A DNA stretch of 12,195 nt from SZUA-442 sp051011415 (GTDB lineage Bacteria; Actinomycetota; Acidimicrobiia; Spongiisociales; UBA5794), in the NCBI GenBank assembly GCA_051011415.1, contig JBPCTY010000040.1, positions 1 to 12,195 of the forward strand, in the 5' to 3' direction. Below are positions 5,792 to 12,195 of the stretch, in pieces (position 1 is the first letter of the stretch; every line of letters begins with the position of its first letter). The position numbers and the translations under genes were made by a program. The notes under the pieces were generated by a model, which was given only the letters and a program-made list of their open reading frames with translations, made no database searches and was not told the DNA's origin.

Positions 5792-6874
5792 GTGACACAC
5801 AAGACCGTGGAAGAGCCGAGCATCAAACCGGTACCGATTCTCGACGAGTCGGACATCGAGGCACCACCAACGCCACCCCCCGGCAGGGCAAACCCCCACC
5901 GTCGGTGGATTGCTGCTGTTGGCGTGGGCCTGTTTGGCGCCGCCGTCATTGCGGGTGCGATGATCGTGGACCAGCCAACGCCGGTCGAACCTACGATCGA
6001 GACGGCCGTCGAGGACTTCTCCCCCCGCTTGGCCCGTGATCATCTCGACGCTTCAGACACATTGGTGATCGTTGCAAGCCAGACCGACGACGTCTGGACT
6101 ATCGAGTGGGACCCGATCACGAACCCGCCGCCGGATACCAGCGGAACGATTGGCCTCATCCCCTACAACCGGTCTCCGGTGTACCTCCCGCCTCCGTTTG
6201 ACGCATCGTTCACTTACCGGGCGAGCGAGGACTGTGTCGGGTCCGATTGTGTGGTGCGGATAGCAACCTCCGCAGCGAGGCTCGCAGCCCTGGTGTCCAT
6301 CGAAGGATCCGAGGCGGCGTGGCATGCAACTGAGGCCGGTCTTCTTTCTTGGAAGCGAGGATCCGAGGTGTGGACAGGTTTGGTTGAGGCAAGCGGGACC
6401 TTGTCTGATGCGCAACCCGTCTTTGAGATGGAGACCGAGGGAAGGGTCGTTCGATTCGACGAGGCCGGGTTCCTTGCAACCTCCTCCGCAGTCCGTGCCC
6501 GCAACCTGATCGGCGAAGAGCTGTGGATCTACCCAGGGACGCTGATTGATGCAACGACACGCATCGTGGTCATCACGGACAAAGGCAATTGGATCATCGT
6601 GGACCGACAGAACGGCGAGGTTCTTGCGCAGCTCGACGACACCGGTCAGGTCGTGATCAATGAAGGCGTCGCCGCGCTGGCCGGCACCGATCCTGATTCG
6701 GCGGCGACCTTGGTGACGATCAGCCTTGACCCAATTGACGACTCAGGAGCCCCTGGAGTCATTTCGTCTGTTCCGGCAGATGTGGATGGCGTCTTGCATG
6801 TGTATCGGTCAACGGATGGCTCCCAGATCACCTTCGAGTACGTTTCTGTCGAATCCGCAACGGACGTAGGGTGA
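5792..6874 (+). CDS. Single-pass membrane protein with large extracytoplasmic domain, function unknown
   Basis: A 360-residue protein. Residues 1-38 are cytoplasmic and Pro-rich (PPTPPPGR), one helix spans about 39-58, and 300 residues lie outside. The outer part is rich in strands and Trp/Asp. AWHATEAGLLSWKRGSEVWTG (about 176-196) and IVVITDKGNWIIVDRQNGEVLAQ (about 258-280) look like blades of a PQQ- or WD-like beta-propeller, but I cannot count a full set. Cys148 and Cys153 (CVGSDC) could form a small disulfide loop. The start is GTG 5792, with GAGAGGGAG about 12 bases upstream; no in-frame ATG exists before residue 57. It lies on the same strand as the tetR gene before it and the LtrA-family gene after it, with only short gaps. 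Function not assigned. Confidence 0.72.
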   Translation: MTHKTVEEPSIKPVPILDESDIEAPPTPPPGRANPHRRWIAAVGVGLFGAAVIAGAMIVDQPTPVEPTIETAVEDFSPRLARDHLDASDTLVIVASQTDDVWTIEWDPITNPPPDTSGTIGLIPYNRSPVYLPPPFDASFTYRASEDCVGSDCVVRIATSAARLAALVSIEGSEAAWHATEAGLLSWKRGSEVWTGLVEASGTLSDAQPVFEMETEGRVVRFDEAGFLATSSAVRARNLIGEELWIYPGTLIDATTRIVVITDKGNWIIVDRQNGEVLAQLDDTGQVVINEGVAALAGTDPDSAATLVTISLDPIDDSGAPGVISSVPADVDGVLHVYRSTDGSQITFEYVSVESATDVG

Positions 6875-6908
6875 ACCGCTCATGACGACCAACGTCGAGG
6901 GCTGACGA

Positions 6909-8141
6909 ATGGCTGACAACGACAGGACACCCACGCAACGGACGTTTAGGAACTCGTTCTTCACACCGCCCCGTGCGCATGGCGAAGAGATCGAAGATCG
7001 CAGCGTCAGCTTTCTCGAGCTGTTCTACGACCTTGTCTACGTTGTCGTTATCGCGCAAGCGACCCACCACCTGGCTGTGCATGTCACATGGAGAGGTCTC
7101 GGCGAGTTTGCTGTCATCTTCGGGATGATCTGGCTGGCCTGGTTGAACGGATCTCTCTACTACGACCTCCACGGCAGAGAAGATGGGCGCACGAGAACCC
7201 TCGTGTTCGTTCAGATGGGCTTACTCGCCCTGCTTGCAGTGTTCACCGGTGGTGCTGCCGGAAGCGACGGGGCACAGTTCGCCATCGTGTACGCCATCTA
7301 TCTCGCAGTATTCACGTGGATGTGGTGGGTCGTCCGCCAGCAAGACGATGACAAGTACATGGACATCACCCGCCGCTACCTCATCGGCATGGCGATCTCC
7401 ACCGTCGCGGTGGCTTCGACTGCATTCATGGATGCAGACACTCGACTGATCGTGTGGGCGGTCTACGTGGTCGGATGGGTCTTCTTCTCAGTCCTCTTCG
7501 ACAACATCCAGGGCGGTATGGCGGCCCTCGGATTCAATATCACCGATTCGATGCTCGAACGGTTCGGCCTGTTCACGATCATCGTGCTTGGAGAGGTGGT
7601 CGTCGGGGTTGTCATCGGGATGTCCGACTCGGACCGCACGACCATTGCCATTGCCACAGGGATGATCGGGCTGATGATCGGGTTCGCTCTCTGGTGGACG
7701 TATTTCGACTTCGTAGGTGCCCGCACCGTGAAACCCGGCGGCGGACGACACTCTCGATGGATGATGTCGCACCTCCCGACGGCCGGGGCTATCGCTGCCA
7801 GCGGTGCGGCAATGGTGAGTCTCATCGAACACTCCCATGACGCACGGACACCGGTGCCGACCGCATGGCTGTTGTCAGGATCGGTTGCGCTTGCCTTGCT
7901 GGCCCTTGCCCTGATCACGACAACCCTTGAAGATGCCAAACGGCTGCCGAATGTCTATCGACCGGTCCAGGCGGCCCTCGCGGTTGGAGCTATCGCTGCG
8001 CTCGGCCTTGCCCTGATCAGACCACGGCCGTGGTTGTTCGCGCTCATCGTCGTACTGATCCTCTCGGCCGTCTGGCTGTTTGCCATCACGATCTGGATCC
8101 GACGGACAGACTCGGACGAGCACGTCCCGTCGCTCGGCTGA
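6909..8141 (+). CDS. LtrA-family membrane protein (low temperature requirement protein A)
   Basis: A 410-residue integral membrane protein. The family signature sits at the N-terminus: VSFLELFYDLVYVVVIAQATHHL at about residues 33-55, followed by WLAWLNGSLYYD. Also typical are the ERFGLFTIIVLGE segment (about 218-230) and the WWTYFDF motif (about 262-268). I count about eleven or twelve hydrophobic helices over the full length, which matches the usual 370-420 residues. The family is named from a Listeria gene needed for growth in the cold; its biochemical role is unknown, and it is unrelated to the group II intron protein of the same name. ATG 6909 has GAGGG at 6897-6901. A seven-codon frame (6882-6905) ends just before it. 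Neighbours give no functional clue. Confidence 0.88.
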   Translation: MADNDRTPTQRTFRNSFFTPPRAHGEEIEDRSVSFLELFYDLVYVVVIAQATHHLAVHVTWRGLGEFAVIFGMIWLAWLNGSLYYDLHGREDGRTRTLVFVQMGLLALLAVFTGGAAGSDGAQFAIVYAIYLAVFTWMWWVVRQQDDDKYMDITRRYLIGMAISTVAVASTAFMDADTRLIVWAVYVVGWVFFSVLFDNIQGGMAALGFNITDSMLERFGLFTIIVLGEVVVGVVIGMSDSDRTTIAIATGMIGLMIGFALWWTYFDFVGARTVKPGGGRHSRWMMSHLPTAGAIAASGAAMVSLIEHSHDARTPVPTAWLLSGSVALALLALALITTTLEDAKRLPNVYRPVQAALAVGAIAALGLALIRPRPWLFALIVVLILSAVWLFAITIWIRRTDSDEHVPSLG

Positions 8142-8179
8142 ACGAAGAGCCTGTCCTGCATCCAGCGGACCTCTATGCC

Positions 8180-8185
8180 TAGTAT
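8180..8185 (+). promoter_or_regulatory. Possible -10 box for the 8210 gene
   Basis: TAGTAT fits TAnnnT and stands 24 bases before the ATG at 8210, with the ribosome site GGGAGAG between. No convincing -35 lies 16-18 bases upstream. The CTATGCC and TATAG sequences around it form an imperfect inverted repeat. Weak evidence. Confidence 0.25.
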
Positions 8186-8209
8186 GGCGAGGTATAGGGA
8201 GAGTCCGTC

Positions 8210-9064
8210 ATGGCGGTTGCCCAATCCTCCACAGATCAACCTGGGTCGTCGTGGATTCCTGCGGCTTCTTTCACCTCGCTCTTCGGGATGTTCCGCCACG
8301 TCTCGGCAGGAGCCTTCTCGGGCCTGATCACGGGAATCGTTGTCGGCGGCTTTGGCGGCCGAGTGTTCATGCGGATCGCCGGCGCCGCCGCAGGAGATCG
8401 AGCGCAGGGCAGCTTCACAGAGGCGGGGTTTATCGTCGGGGAGGTGACGGTCGGCGGCACGATTGCCCTGATGCTGTTCATCGGAATCTTCGTTGGGGTT
8501 GCTGCCTCGCTCTTCTACCTCATCTTCCAGCCGTGGCTCTCGTGGGCTGGACGGTTCCGCGGCGTCGTGTATGGGGTGATGCTGTTTGCGATCGGCAGTG
8601 CGACCTCCGACATGATGAATCCCGACAACATCGACTTCTTGATCCTCGGAAACGGTGGTCTCCTGGTCGCTTTGCTCTTCGGTCTCTTCGTCCTGTTCGG
8701 GGTGGTTCAGGACGCCCTGTTTCGGCTTGCCGACCGCACGATGCCTGGTGAAGAGGAGGGCTGGCAGAACATCGGTGTCCTCTACGTCATCATCTTCATG
8801 GTTGGAGTGGTCGCCGGCCTCCCACTGATTGCAGGGCTCTTCAACCCCGAAGGACTCTGCGACTGTGAACCACCCTGGGTCGCAAACATCGGGGTCTTCG
8901 TGGCCTTCCTGGGCACGGCAATGATGTGGATCGTGGCGCTCCGCAAGGGGTCGAGGCAGATGTATGTCGTCGCAGCGATTGTCGGGTACGGCGGAACGAT
9001 CGTCGCTCTGGCCGGTGGCCTCGCCCGCGCGGTGTCAGACGCCCGTGCCATCATCACCTTCTGA
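8210..9064 (+). CDS. Seven-helix membrane protein, function unknown
   Basis: A 284-residue protein with about seven hydrophobic helices: residues 33-55, 80-106, 117-132, 149-170, 188-211, 223-244 and 250-272. Small-residue patterns (GLITGIVVGGFGG at 38-50) suggest tight helix packing. One loop contains CDCE (217-220), two Cys in an otherwise Cys-free protein, between helices 5 and 6. I do not recognise a family and see no transporter signature. ATG 8210 follows GGGAGAG by about 8 bases. The VOC-fold gene starts 20 bases after its stop, so the two are probably one operon; it lies 68 bases after the LtrA-family gene. Function not assigned. Confidence 0.75.
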   Translation: MAVAQSSTDQPGSSWIPAASFTSLFGMFRHVSAGAFSGLITGIVVGGFGGRVFMRIAGAAAGDRAQGSFTEAGFIVGEVTVGGTIALMLFIGIFVGVAASLFYLIFQPWLSWAGRFRGVVYGVMLFAIGSATSDMMNPDNIDFLILGNGGLLVALLFGLFVLFGVVQDALFRLADRTMPGEEEGWQNIGVLYVIIFMVGVVAGLPLIAGLFNPEGLCDCEPPWVANIGVFVAFLGTAMMWIVALRKGSRQMYVVAAIVGYGGTIVALAGGLARAVSDARAIITF

Positions 9065-9084
9065 GCGCAAGAAGAGGGACAACG

Positions 9085-9528
9085 ATGCACTTCCAGATCA
9101 CAGTCGACTGCGAGGACCCCGATGCGATGGCCCGCTTCTGGGCAGAGGGGCTCAACTACACCCTCCAACCACCTCCAGAGCCTTTCGAATTGTGGCGCGA
9201 CTACTGGATCTCCGTCGGCGTGCCCGCGGACGAGCTCCCGCTGACTGAGTTCTTCGACGCGATCATCGATCCCAACGGCGAGGGTCCTCGTGTGTGGTTC
9301 CAAGAGGTGCCCGAGAGTAAGTCGATCAAGAACAGGCTCCACTTCGATCTGCTTGTTGGAGGAGGCCGAAGCGTGCCGCTCAACGAGCGCAAACAGCGCG
9401 TCCACGCCGAGGCAGACCGGCTGATCGCTGTTGGAGCCACCCTCACTCGCGTCATGGACAATTCTGAGATGAACCACTACGCCGTTGCGATGCAGGATCC
9501 AGAGGGCAACGAGTTCGACATCGTGTAG
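9085..9528 (+). CDS. VOC-superfamily (glyoxalase-like) protein
   Basis: A 147-residue protein with the two half-domains of the vicinal-oxygen-chelate fold. The first half is MHFQITVDCEDPDAMARFWAEGLNY (1-25) through RVWFQEVPESK; the second is NRLHFDLLV (83-91) through the closing HYAVAMQDPEGNEFDIV (131-147). His86 and Glu143 sit where metal ligands are found in this family. Members include glyoxalase, dioxygenases and antibiotic-binding proteins; the closest style is the small actinobacterial Glyoxalase-like group whose substrates are mostly unknown. I chose ATG 9085, because AAGAGG lies just upstream and the fold begins there; a longer in-frame extension would overlap the preceding gene. It is probably co-transcribed with the membrane protein before it. 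It converges on the sulfotransferase-like gene with 28 bases between stops. Confidence 0.85.
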   Translation: MHFQITVDCEDPDAMARFWAEGLNYTLQPPPEPFELWRDYWISVGVPADELPLTEFFDAIIDPNGEGPRVWFQEVPESKSIKNRLHFDLLVGGGRSVPLNERKQRVHAEADRLIAVGATLTRVMDNSEMNHYAVAMQDPEGNEFDIV

Positions 9529-9556
9529 CGCCCGGATCGCCAGCCGGTAGAGATGA

Positions 9557-10273
9557 TCAGATGGCGTGTACCCGCAGCCGTTCATACAGCGGGGCGCAGG
9601 TGTCGTAGAGATCGACAAGGTCAGATGGAAGCTCGCCGGATGGTGGTGTGTATGGCTCGAACCCGGTGGTCTGGTGGAGACGTGTGTACCAATGCGGTCC
9701 CCACACGCCGTCGTAGGGCTTTGGCCCCTCTTCCCACGACAGCATCGCCGCATCGAAGCCGATGTCGAGCGCAGCGCACAGCTTCGTGAGGGTCCCTCTT
9801 GGATCGTCCAGCACCGATCGAGAGTCGACCACGATCGCGGTGCGACCCGAGGCAACGATGCGATCAAGAATCTCCACCTGTGCCGGATATGCCGTGTCAT
9901 CCAGTGTGGGCACCCGTCCGAGGCCACGGGTGAGCGACGGGAGCATGTGGGCGGGATCCCTGGTGAGAAGGAAGTTGTCCATCTGATCGACGATGGCCAC
10001 ATCAAATCCGTCGAGGTGATGCGCCATGTTCTTGTAGAACACAATCGGCGTTGGACAGTCGCCGCTCAGCATCGCAGCGACGACCTCGTCGCGGTCGGAG
10101 ATGTCGGTGTCAACCACCAACTGACCCATGGGGTGGTCGACTCCTGTGCGCACCAGGAAGTGGGCATACATCGGTTCGTCCCACACCGTGGTGTCTGCTC
10201 GCTGTGCCCAGGCATACATCATTCCGGTGGAGATATTGCGGGGGCCGGCCCACATGTTGATGATCCGGGTCAC
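9557..10273 (-). CDS. Sulfotransferase-like P-loop protein, coupled to aminotransferase
   Basis: A 238-residue protein. The first strand and loop, INMWAGPRNISTGMMYAWAQR (about 5-25), take the place of the PAPS 5'-phosphosulfate-binding loop, with Arg12 instead of the usual Lys. DEPMY follows at 32-36. FLLTRDPAHMLPSL (101-114) contains the RDP...S pattern of the 3'-phosphate-binding site (R105, S113). Sulfotransferases move sulfate from PAPS to hydroxyl or amine groups; whether this one does so is unproven. The start is GTG 10273, overlapping the aminotransferase stop by 4 bases (GTGA), so the two products are made together. As I recall, plant branched-chain-aminotransferase-like proteins carry a domain of this kind fused to a class IV aminotransferase. 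An APS kinase gene, which makes PAPS, lies further upstream on the same strand. It could also be a degenerate P-loop kinase-like protein. Confidence 0.75.
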   Translation of the reverse strand: MTRIINMWAGPRNISTGMMYAWAQRADTTVWDEPMYAHFLVRTGVDHPMGQLVVDTDISDRDEVVAAMLSGDCPTPIVFYKNMAHHLDGFDVAIVDQMDNFLLTRDPAHMLPSLTRGLGRVPTLDDTAYPAQVEILDRIVASGRTAIVVDSRSVLDDPRGTLTKLCAALDIGFDAAMLSWEEGPKPYDGVWGPHWYTRLHQTTGFEPYTPPSGELPSDLVDLYDTCAPLYERLRVHAI

Positions 10274-11184
10274 TCCGCAGCCTCGTCATCGAAGGCACGG
10301 TCCCGTGCTTCGGCGAGTCGTGCGGTTACCGGCCCCGGCTTGCCGTTCCCGATCTGCCGGTCATCGATCGTGATGACCGGTGTGAGACCGGCGTATGTGC
10401 CCGTCACGAAGGCTTCGTCAGCGGCGTAGACGTCTTCGAGCGTGAAGTCTCGTTCGAAGACAGGTATGTCGAGGGCCACCGCAAGCTCGAGCACGAGTGC
10501 CCTGGTGAGACCGCCGAGGCAGAACTCGCCTGTCGATGTCCACACCTCGCCCCCCGTGACGATGAAGAAGTTGGTCGAGTTGCACGTAGCAACGTTGCCG
10601 TTGACATCGAGCATGAGCGCCTCGTGGGTGCCCGCCTCGATCGCCTGCATGAGAGCGACGACTTCGTGGATCTTGGAGTGGCAGTTCCACCGCTGATCGA
10701 GCGTGTTTGGTGGAGGCCTCCGAACTGTTGCTGTTGTCAACGCGATTCCCTGGGAGGCGACCCTTGTGTCGGGGACCTTGTGCTCGACGATCACCACCAC
10801 CGTTGGGCCGTCCTCCACCAGCCTCGGATCCTGGAGGGGCGCAGACTTCGTGCCCCTGGTCACCATGATCCGGAGGTGGGCGTCTGTCTCCATGTTGTTG
10901 CGGTCGATCGCCTCTTGCATGAGCGCCGCGAACCCATCCCGATCCATTGGGAGGTTCATGTGGACGCCTGCTGCCGAGGCAAAGAGGCGGTCGAGGTGTC
11001 GGTCGAGGTGGACGAACGATCCGTTGTGATATCGCAGCCCTTCCCACACGCCGTCACCGACGAGGAAGGCGGAATCGAACACGGTGATCTTTGCATCGGG
11101 CCGCGGAAGCCATTCACCGTCGACGTAGACGAGTACGGAGTCGTTGCGGGAGTCTGGGAGCGCTTCGTGTGTGCTGAGTGCCAT
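10270..11184 (-). CDS. Class IV (fold-type IV) PLP aminotransferase, BCAT/D-amino-acid-transaminase-like
   Basis: A 304-residue enzyme. VYVDGEWLPRPDAKITVFDSAFLVGDGVWEGLR (19-51) is the class signature, followed by HLDRHLDRLFASA (59-71). Lys171 in WNCHSKIHEV (166-175) is the expected PLP-binding lysine. GNVATCNSTNFFIV (196-209) replaces the usual GxVxExxxxNxF; Thr200 stands where most members have the Glu that contacts the PLP ring nitrogen. GGLTR (224-228) and AFVTGTYAGLTPV (258-270) complete the phosphate site. Members are branched-chain transaminases, D-amino acid transaminases and aminodeoxychorismate lyases; the sequence alone does not choose among them. ATG 11184 has no clear ribosome site. 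Its stop overlaps the sulfotransferase-like start, so both probably act in one pathway. A small membrane gene lies 41 bases upstream on the same strand. Confidence 0.88.
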   Translation of the reverse strand: MALSTHEALPDSRNDSVLVYVDGEWLPRPDAKITVFDSAFLVGDGVWEGLRYHNGSFVHLDRHLDRLFASAAGVHMNLPMDRDGFAALMQEAIDRNNMETDAHLRIMVTRGTKSAPLQDPRLVEDGPTVVVIVEHKVPDTRVASQGIALTTATVRRPPPNTLDQRWNCHSKIHEVVALMQAIEAGTHEALMLDVNGNVATCNSTNFFIVTGGEVWTSTGEFCLGGLTRALVLELAVALDIPVFERDFTLEDVYAADEAFVTGTYAGLTPVITIDDRQIGNGKPGPVTARLAEARDRAFDDEAAE

Positions 11185-11225
11185 GCAACGACGCTAGCGA
11201 AACGGAGCCGGCTGAGGCTTGCTGC

Positions 11226-11537
11226 CTAGACGTGGTTCGAGGTCATCCACTTCTGCATGCGACGGGATGGTGTGCGGTGGTACTCGTGGTTTGGATTCAA
11301 CGGCGCACTGTTGAGCATGCGTCGCACCATGTAGGTAGCGACTGCAAACATCGTCGTGAGAATCCACACCACCTGCACGGAAAGGTCCGTCAAGAGTTCG
11401 GGAGCGACGAAGTACATGACGGCCAGCGAGGTCGAGTAGGCGAGAGCGACTCCGAGTGCGAGCCGGCGGACGAAGCGACCATCTACCGGGTCGGTGTCAG
11501 GTTCGAGATGATGGCGGGTCAGCTGTCGTGTGCTCAT
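11226..11537 (-). CDS. Small two-helix membrane protein, function unknown
   Basis: A 103-residue product. A charged N-terminus (residues 1-24, with Arg/Asp) is followed by hydrophobic segments at about 25-47 (RLALGVALAYSTSLAVMYFVA) and 52-72 (LSVQVVWILTTMFAVATYMV), then a basic tail (RRMLN...HRTPSRRMQKWM). This suggests a cytoplasmic N- and C-terminus with a short outer turn containing PELLTD. I do not recognise a family. ATG 11537 has no strong ribosome site. It is preceded by the element at 11539-11558 shared with the lipoprotein promoter region, and by a perfect palindrome at 11593-11606. It lies between cysC and the aminotransferase on the same strand, 41 bases from the latter, so it may be co-transcribed with it. 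Confidence 0.65.
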   Translation of the reverse strand: MSTRQLTRHHLEPDTDPVDGRFVRRLALGVALAYSTSLAVMYFVAPELLTDLSVQVVWILTTMFAVATYMVRRMLNSAPLNPNHEYHRTPSRRMQKWMTSNHV

Positions 11538-11538
11538 A

Positions 11539-11558
11539 CATTCTGTATCGGCACGATG
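11539..11558 (-). promoter_or_regulatory. Upstream element of the 11537 gene, shared with 3152-3178
   Basis: On the minus strand it reads CATCGTGCCGATA directly followed by CAGAATG, one base before the ATG of the small membrane gene. Both blocks recur in the same order and orientation upstream of the lipoprotein gene, separated there by 7 bases. A GATACAGAAT-like -10 region can be read within it. A shared promoter or regulator site is inference. Confidence 0.35.
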
Positions 11559-11592
11559 GCGGACCGCCGGAGAAGGGTTGTCGACTTCGTGG

Positions 11593-11606
11593 GGTGACTA
11601 GTCACC
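11593..11606. repeat. Perfect 14-base palindrome between cysC and the next gene
   Basis: GGTGACTAGTCACC is its own reverse complement. It lies 13 bases past the cysC stop and 56 bases before the start of the small membrane gene at 11537, both on the minus strand. It could be a dimeric regulator site for the downstream gene, or form a 5-base-pair hairpin after cysC. With no spacer it looks more like an operator than a terminator. No second copy was seen. Confidence 0.45.
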
Positions 11607-11619
11607 TGCCCGAAGCCGG

Positions 11620-12195
11620 CTACCGGGTAACGAGGCCGAGCACCGACCGGACCGCATCGTCGATGGTGACCTGCGATGTATCGATGACGAGGTCGGGTGA
11701 CATAGGAACCTCGTATGGCGCAGACACACCGGTGAAGTCCTTCAGTTCGCCGGCTCTGGCCTTTGCGTAGAGCCCCTTCGTGTCTCGTGCTTCGCACACG
11801 TCAAGCGGTGTAGAGACAAGCACGAGATGGAATGGGATGCCGGCGGTGGCGTGCGCCGTTCGGATGGCCTCTCTGCCTGACTCGTACGGCGAGATCAGGG
11901 GTGCGAACACAACCGATCCCGAGTCGGCCATGAGGCGGGCAACCTCGCCGACTCTTCGCACGTTCTCCTTGCGGTCGGTTGGCGAGAATCCAAGGTCTGC
12001 GTTGAGCCCAAGCCGGATGTTGTCACCATCGAGCGTGTACGCCGACCTGCCGAGCGTGACGAGTGTGGCTTCGGCCGCATGGGCGATTGAGGACTTTCCG
12101 CTGCCAGAAAAGCCGGTGAGCCAAATGGTCGCACCGCCTTGGGCGACGGTCCCTTCCCTAGCTGCTCGTGGCACGGCACCTTCGTGCCAGGTGAC
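11620..12195 (-). CDS. cysC: Adenylyl-sulfate (APS) kinase, N-terminus beyond window edge
   Basis: Phosphorylates APS with ATP to give PAPS, the sulfate donor for sulfotransferases and for PAPS-type sulfate reduction; cytoplasmic. 191 residues are visible. Walker A is TGFSGSGKSS. Next come LDGDNIRLGLNADLGFSPTDRKENVRRVGEVARL, the APS-binding region, and LISPYE. KGLYAKARAGELKDFTGVSAPYE near the C-terminus is the hallmark CysC segment. A GTG at 12174 could be taken as the start, but the frame continues upstream to the edge and encodes TWHEGAVPRAAR, the normal start of CysC proteins (WHxxxV then Arg-rich). I therefore treat it as 5'-partial. It may be a free enzyme or the C-terminal half of a CysN-CysC or Sat-CysC fusion. 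All key residues seem intact. Downstream genes on the same strand include a sulfotransferase-like protein, a possible PAPS user. Confidence 0.93.
   Translation of the reverse strand, partial: VTWHEGAVPRAAREGTVAQGGATIWLTGFSGSGKSSIAHAAEATLVTLGRSAYTLDGDNIRLGLNADLGFSPTDRKENVRRVGEVARLMADSGSVVFAPLISPYESGREAIRTAHATAGIPFHLVLVSTPLDVCEARDTKGLYAKARAGELKDFTGVSAPYEVPMSPDLVIDTSQVTIDDAVRSVLGLVTR

Noticed and set aside
6882..6905. Seven-codon frame (MTTNVEG) before the LtrA-family gene
   Set aside because: It could be a leader peptide, but such short frames are common by chance and its only notable feature is supplying GAGGG for the next start.
8926..9084. Upstream extension of the VOC protein
   Set aside because: It runs out of frame through the preceding gene and is Arg-rich. 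The VOC fold starts at ATG 9085 behind AAGAGG.
8782..10044. A 420-codon open frame on the minus strand
   Set aside because: It lies antisense to the seven-helix and VOC genes and overlaps the sulfotransferase-like gene in another frame. Its composition (runs of Arg, Ser, Thr, His, Pro) is that of a GC-rich shadow, with no domain visible.

Overview
The window is GC-rich bacterial DNA with short intergenic gaps, frequent GTG starts and 4-base stop/start overlaps. The gene content (luciferase-like flavin oxidoreductase, LtrA-family membrane protein, TetR-controlled short-chain dehydrogenase, ECF sigma factor with a membrane partner, Thr/Pro-rich lipoprotein) and TAnnnT-type -10 hexamers point to an actinobacterium. 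A lineage near the Acidimicrobiia is my guess, from style rather than from any marker gene. I see no rRNA, tRNA, CRISPR array, insertion sequence or phage gene, and no gene-free stretch over 300 bases.

Layout. Bases 1-3137 are all on the minus strand. In transcription order they hold a small lipoprotein, an ECF sigma factor overlapping by 4 bases a membrane-anchored protein with an NTF2-like outer domain, a two-helix membrane protein, and an LLM-class flavin oxidoreductase cut by the left edge. Bases 3233-9528 are all on the plus strand: a four-helix membrane protein, a short-chain dehydrogenase/TetR operon with a visible operator, a single-pass extracytoplasmic protein, an LtrA-family protein, a seven-helix membrane protein and a VOC (glyoxalase-fold) protein. 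Bases 9557-12195 return to the minus strand: APS kinase (cysC, running off the right edge), a small two-helix membrane protein, a class IV aminotransferase, and a sulfotransferase-like protein whose start overlaps the aminotransferase stop.

How the genes may work together. Three sets stand out. (1) The sigma factor and its overlapping membrane protein look like a surface-signalling pair, although the membrane protein lacks the usual zinc anti-sigma motif. (2) The dehydrogenase and TetR genes form a self-regulated operon, with a perfect inverted repeat across the predicted promoter. (3) APS kinase makes PAPS, the sulfate donor, and two genes downstream lies a translationally coupled aminotransferase/sulfotransferase-like pair. 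As I recall, homologous domains are fused in plant branched-chain-aminotransferase-like proteins. That pair is the best candidate here for an undescribed pathway. The rest looks like ordinary chromosomal housekeeping or accessory content.
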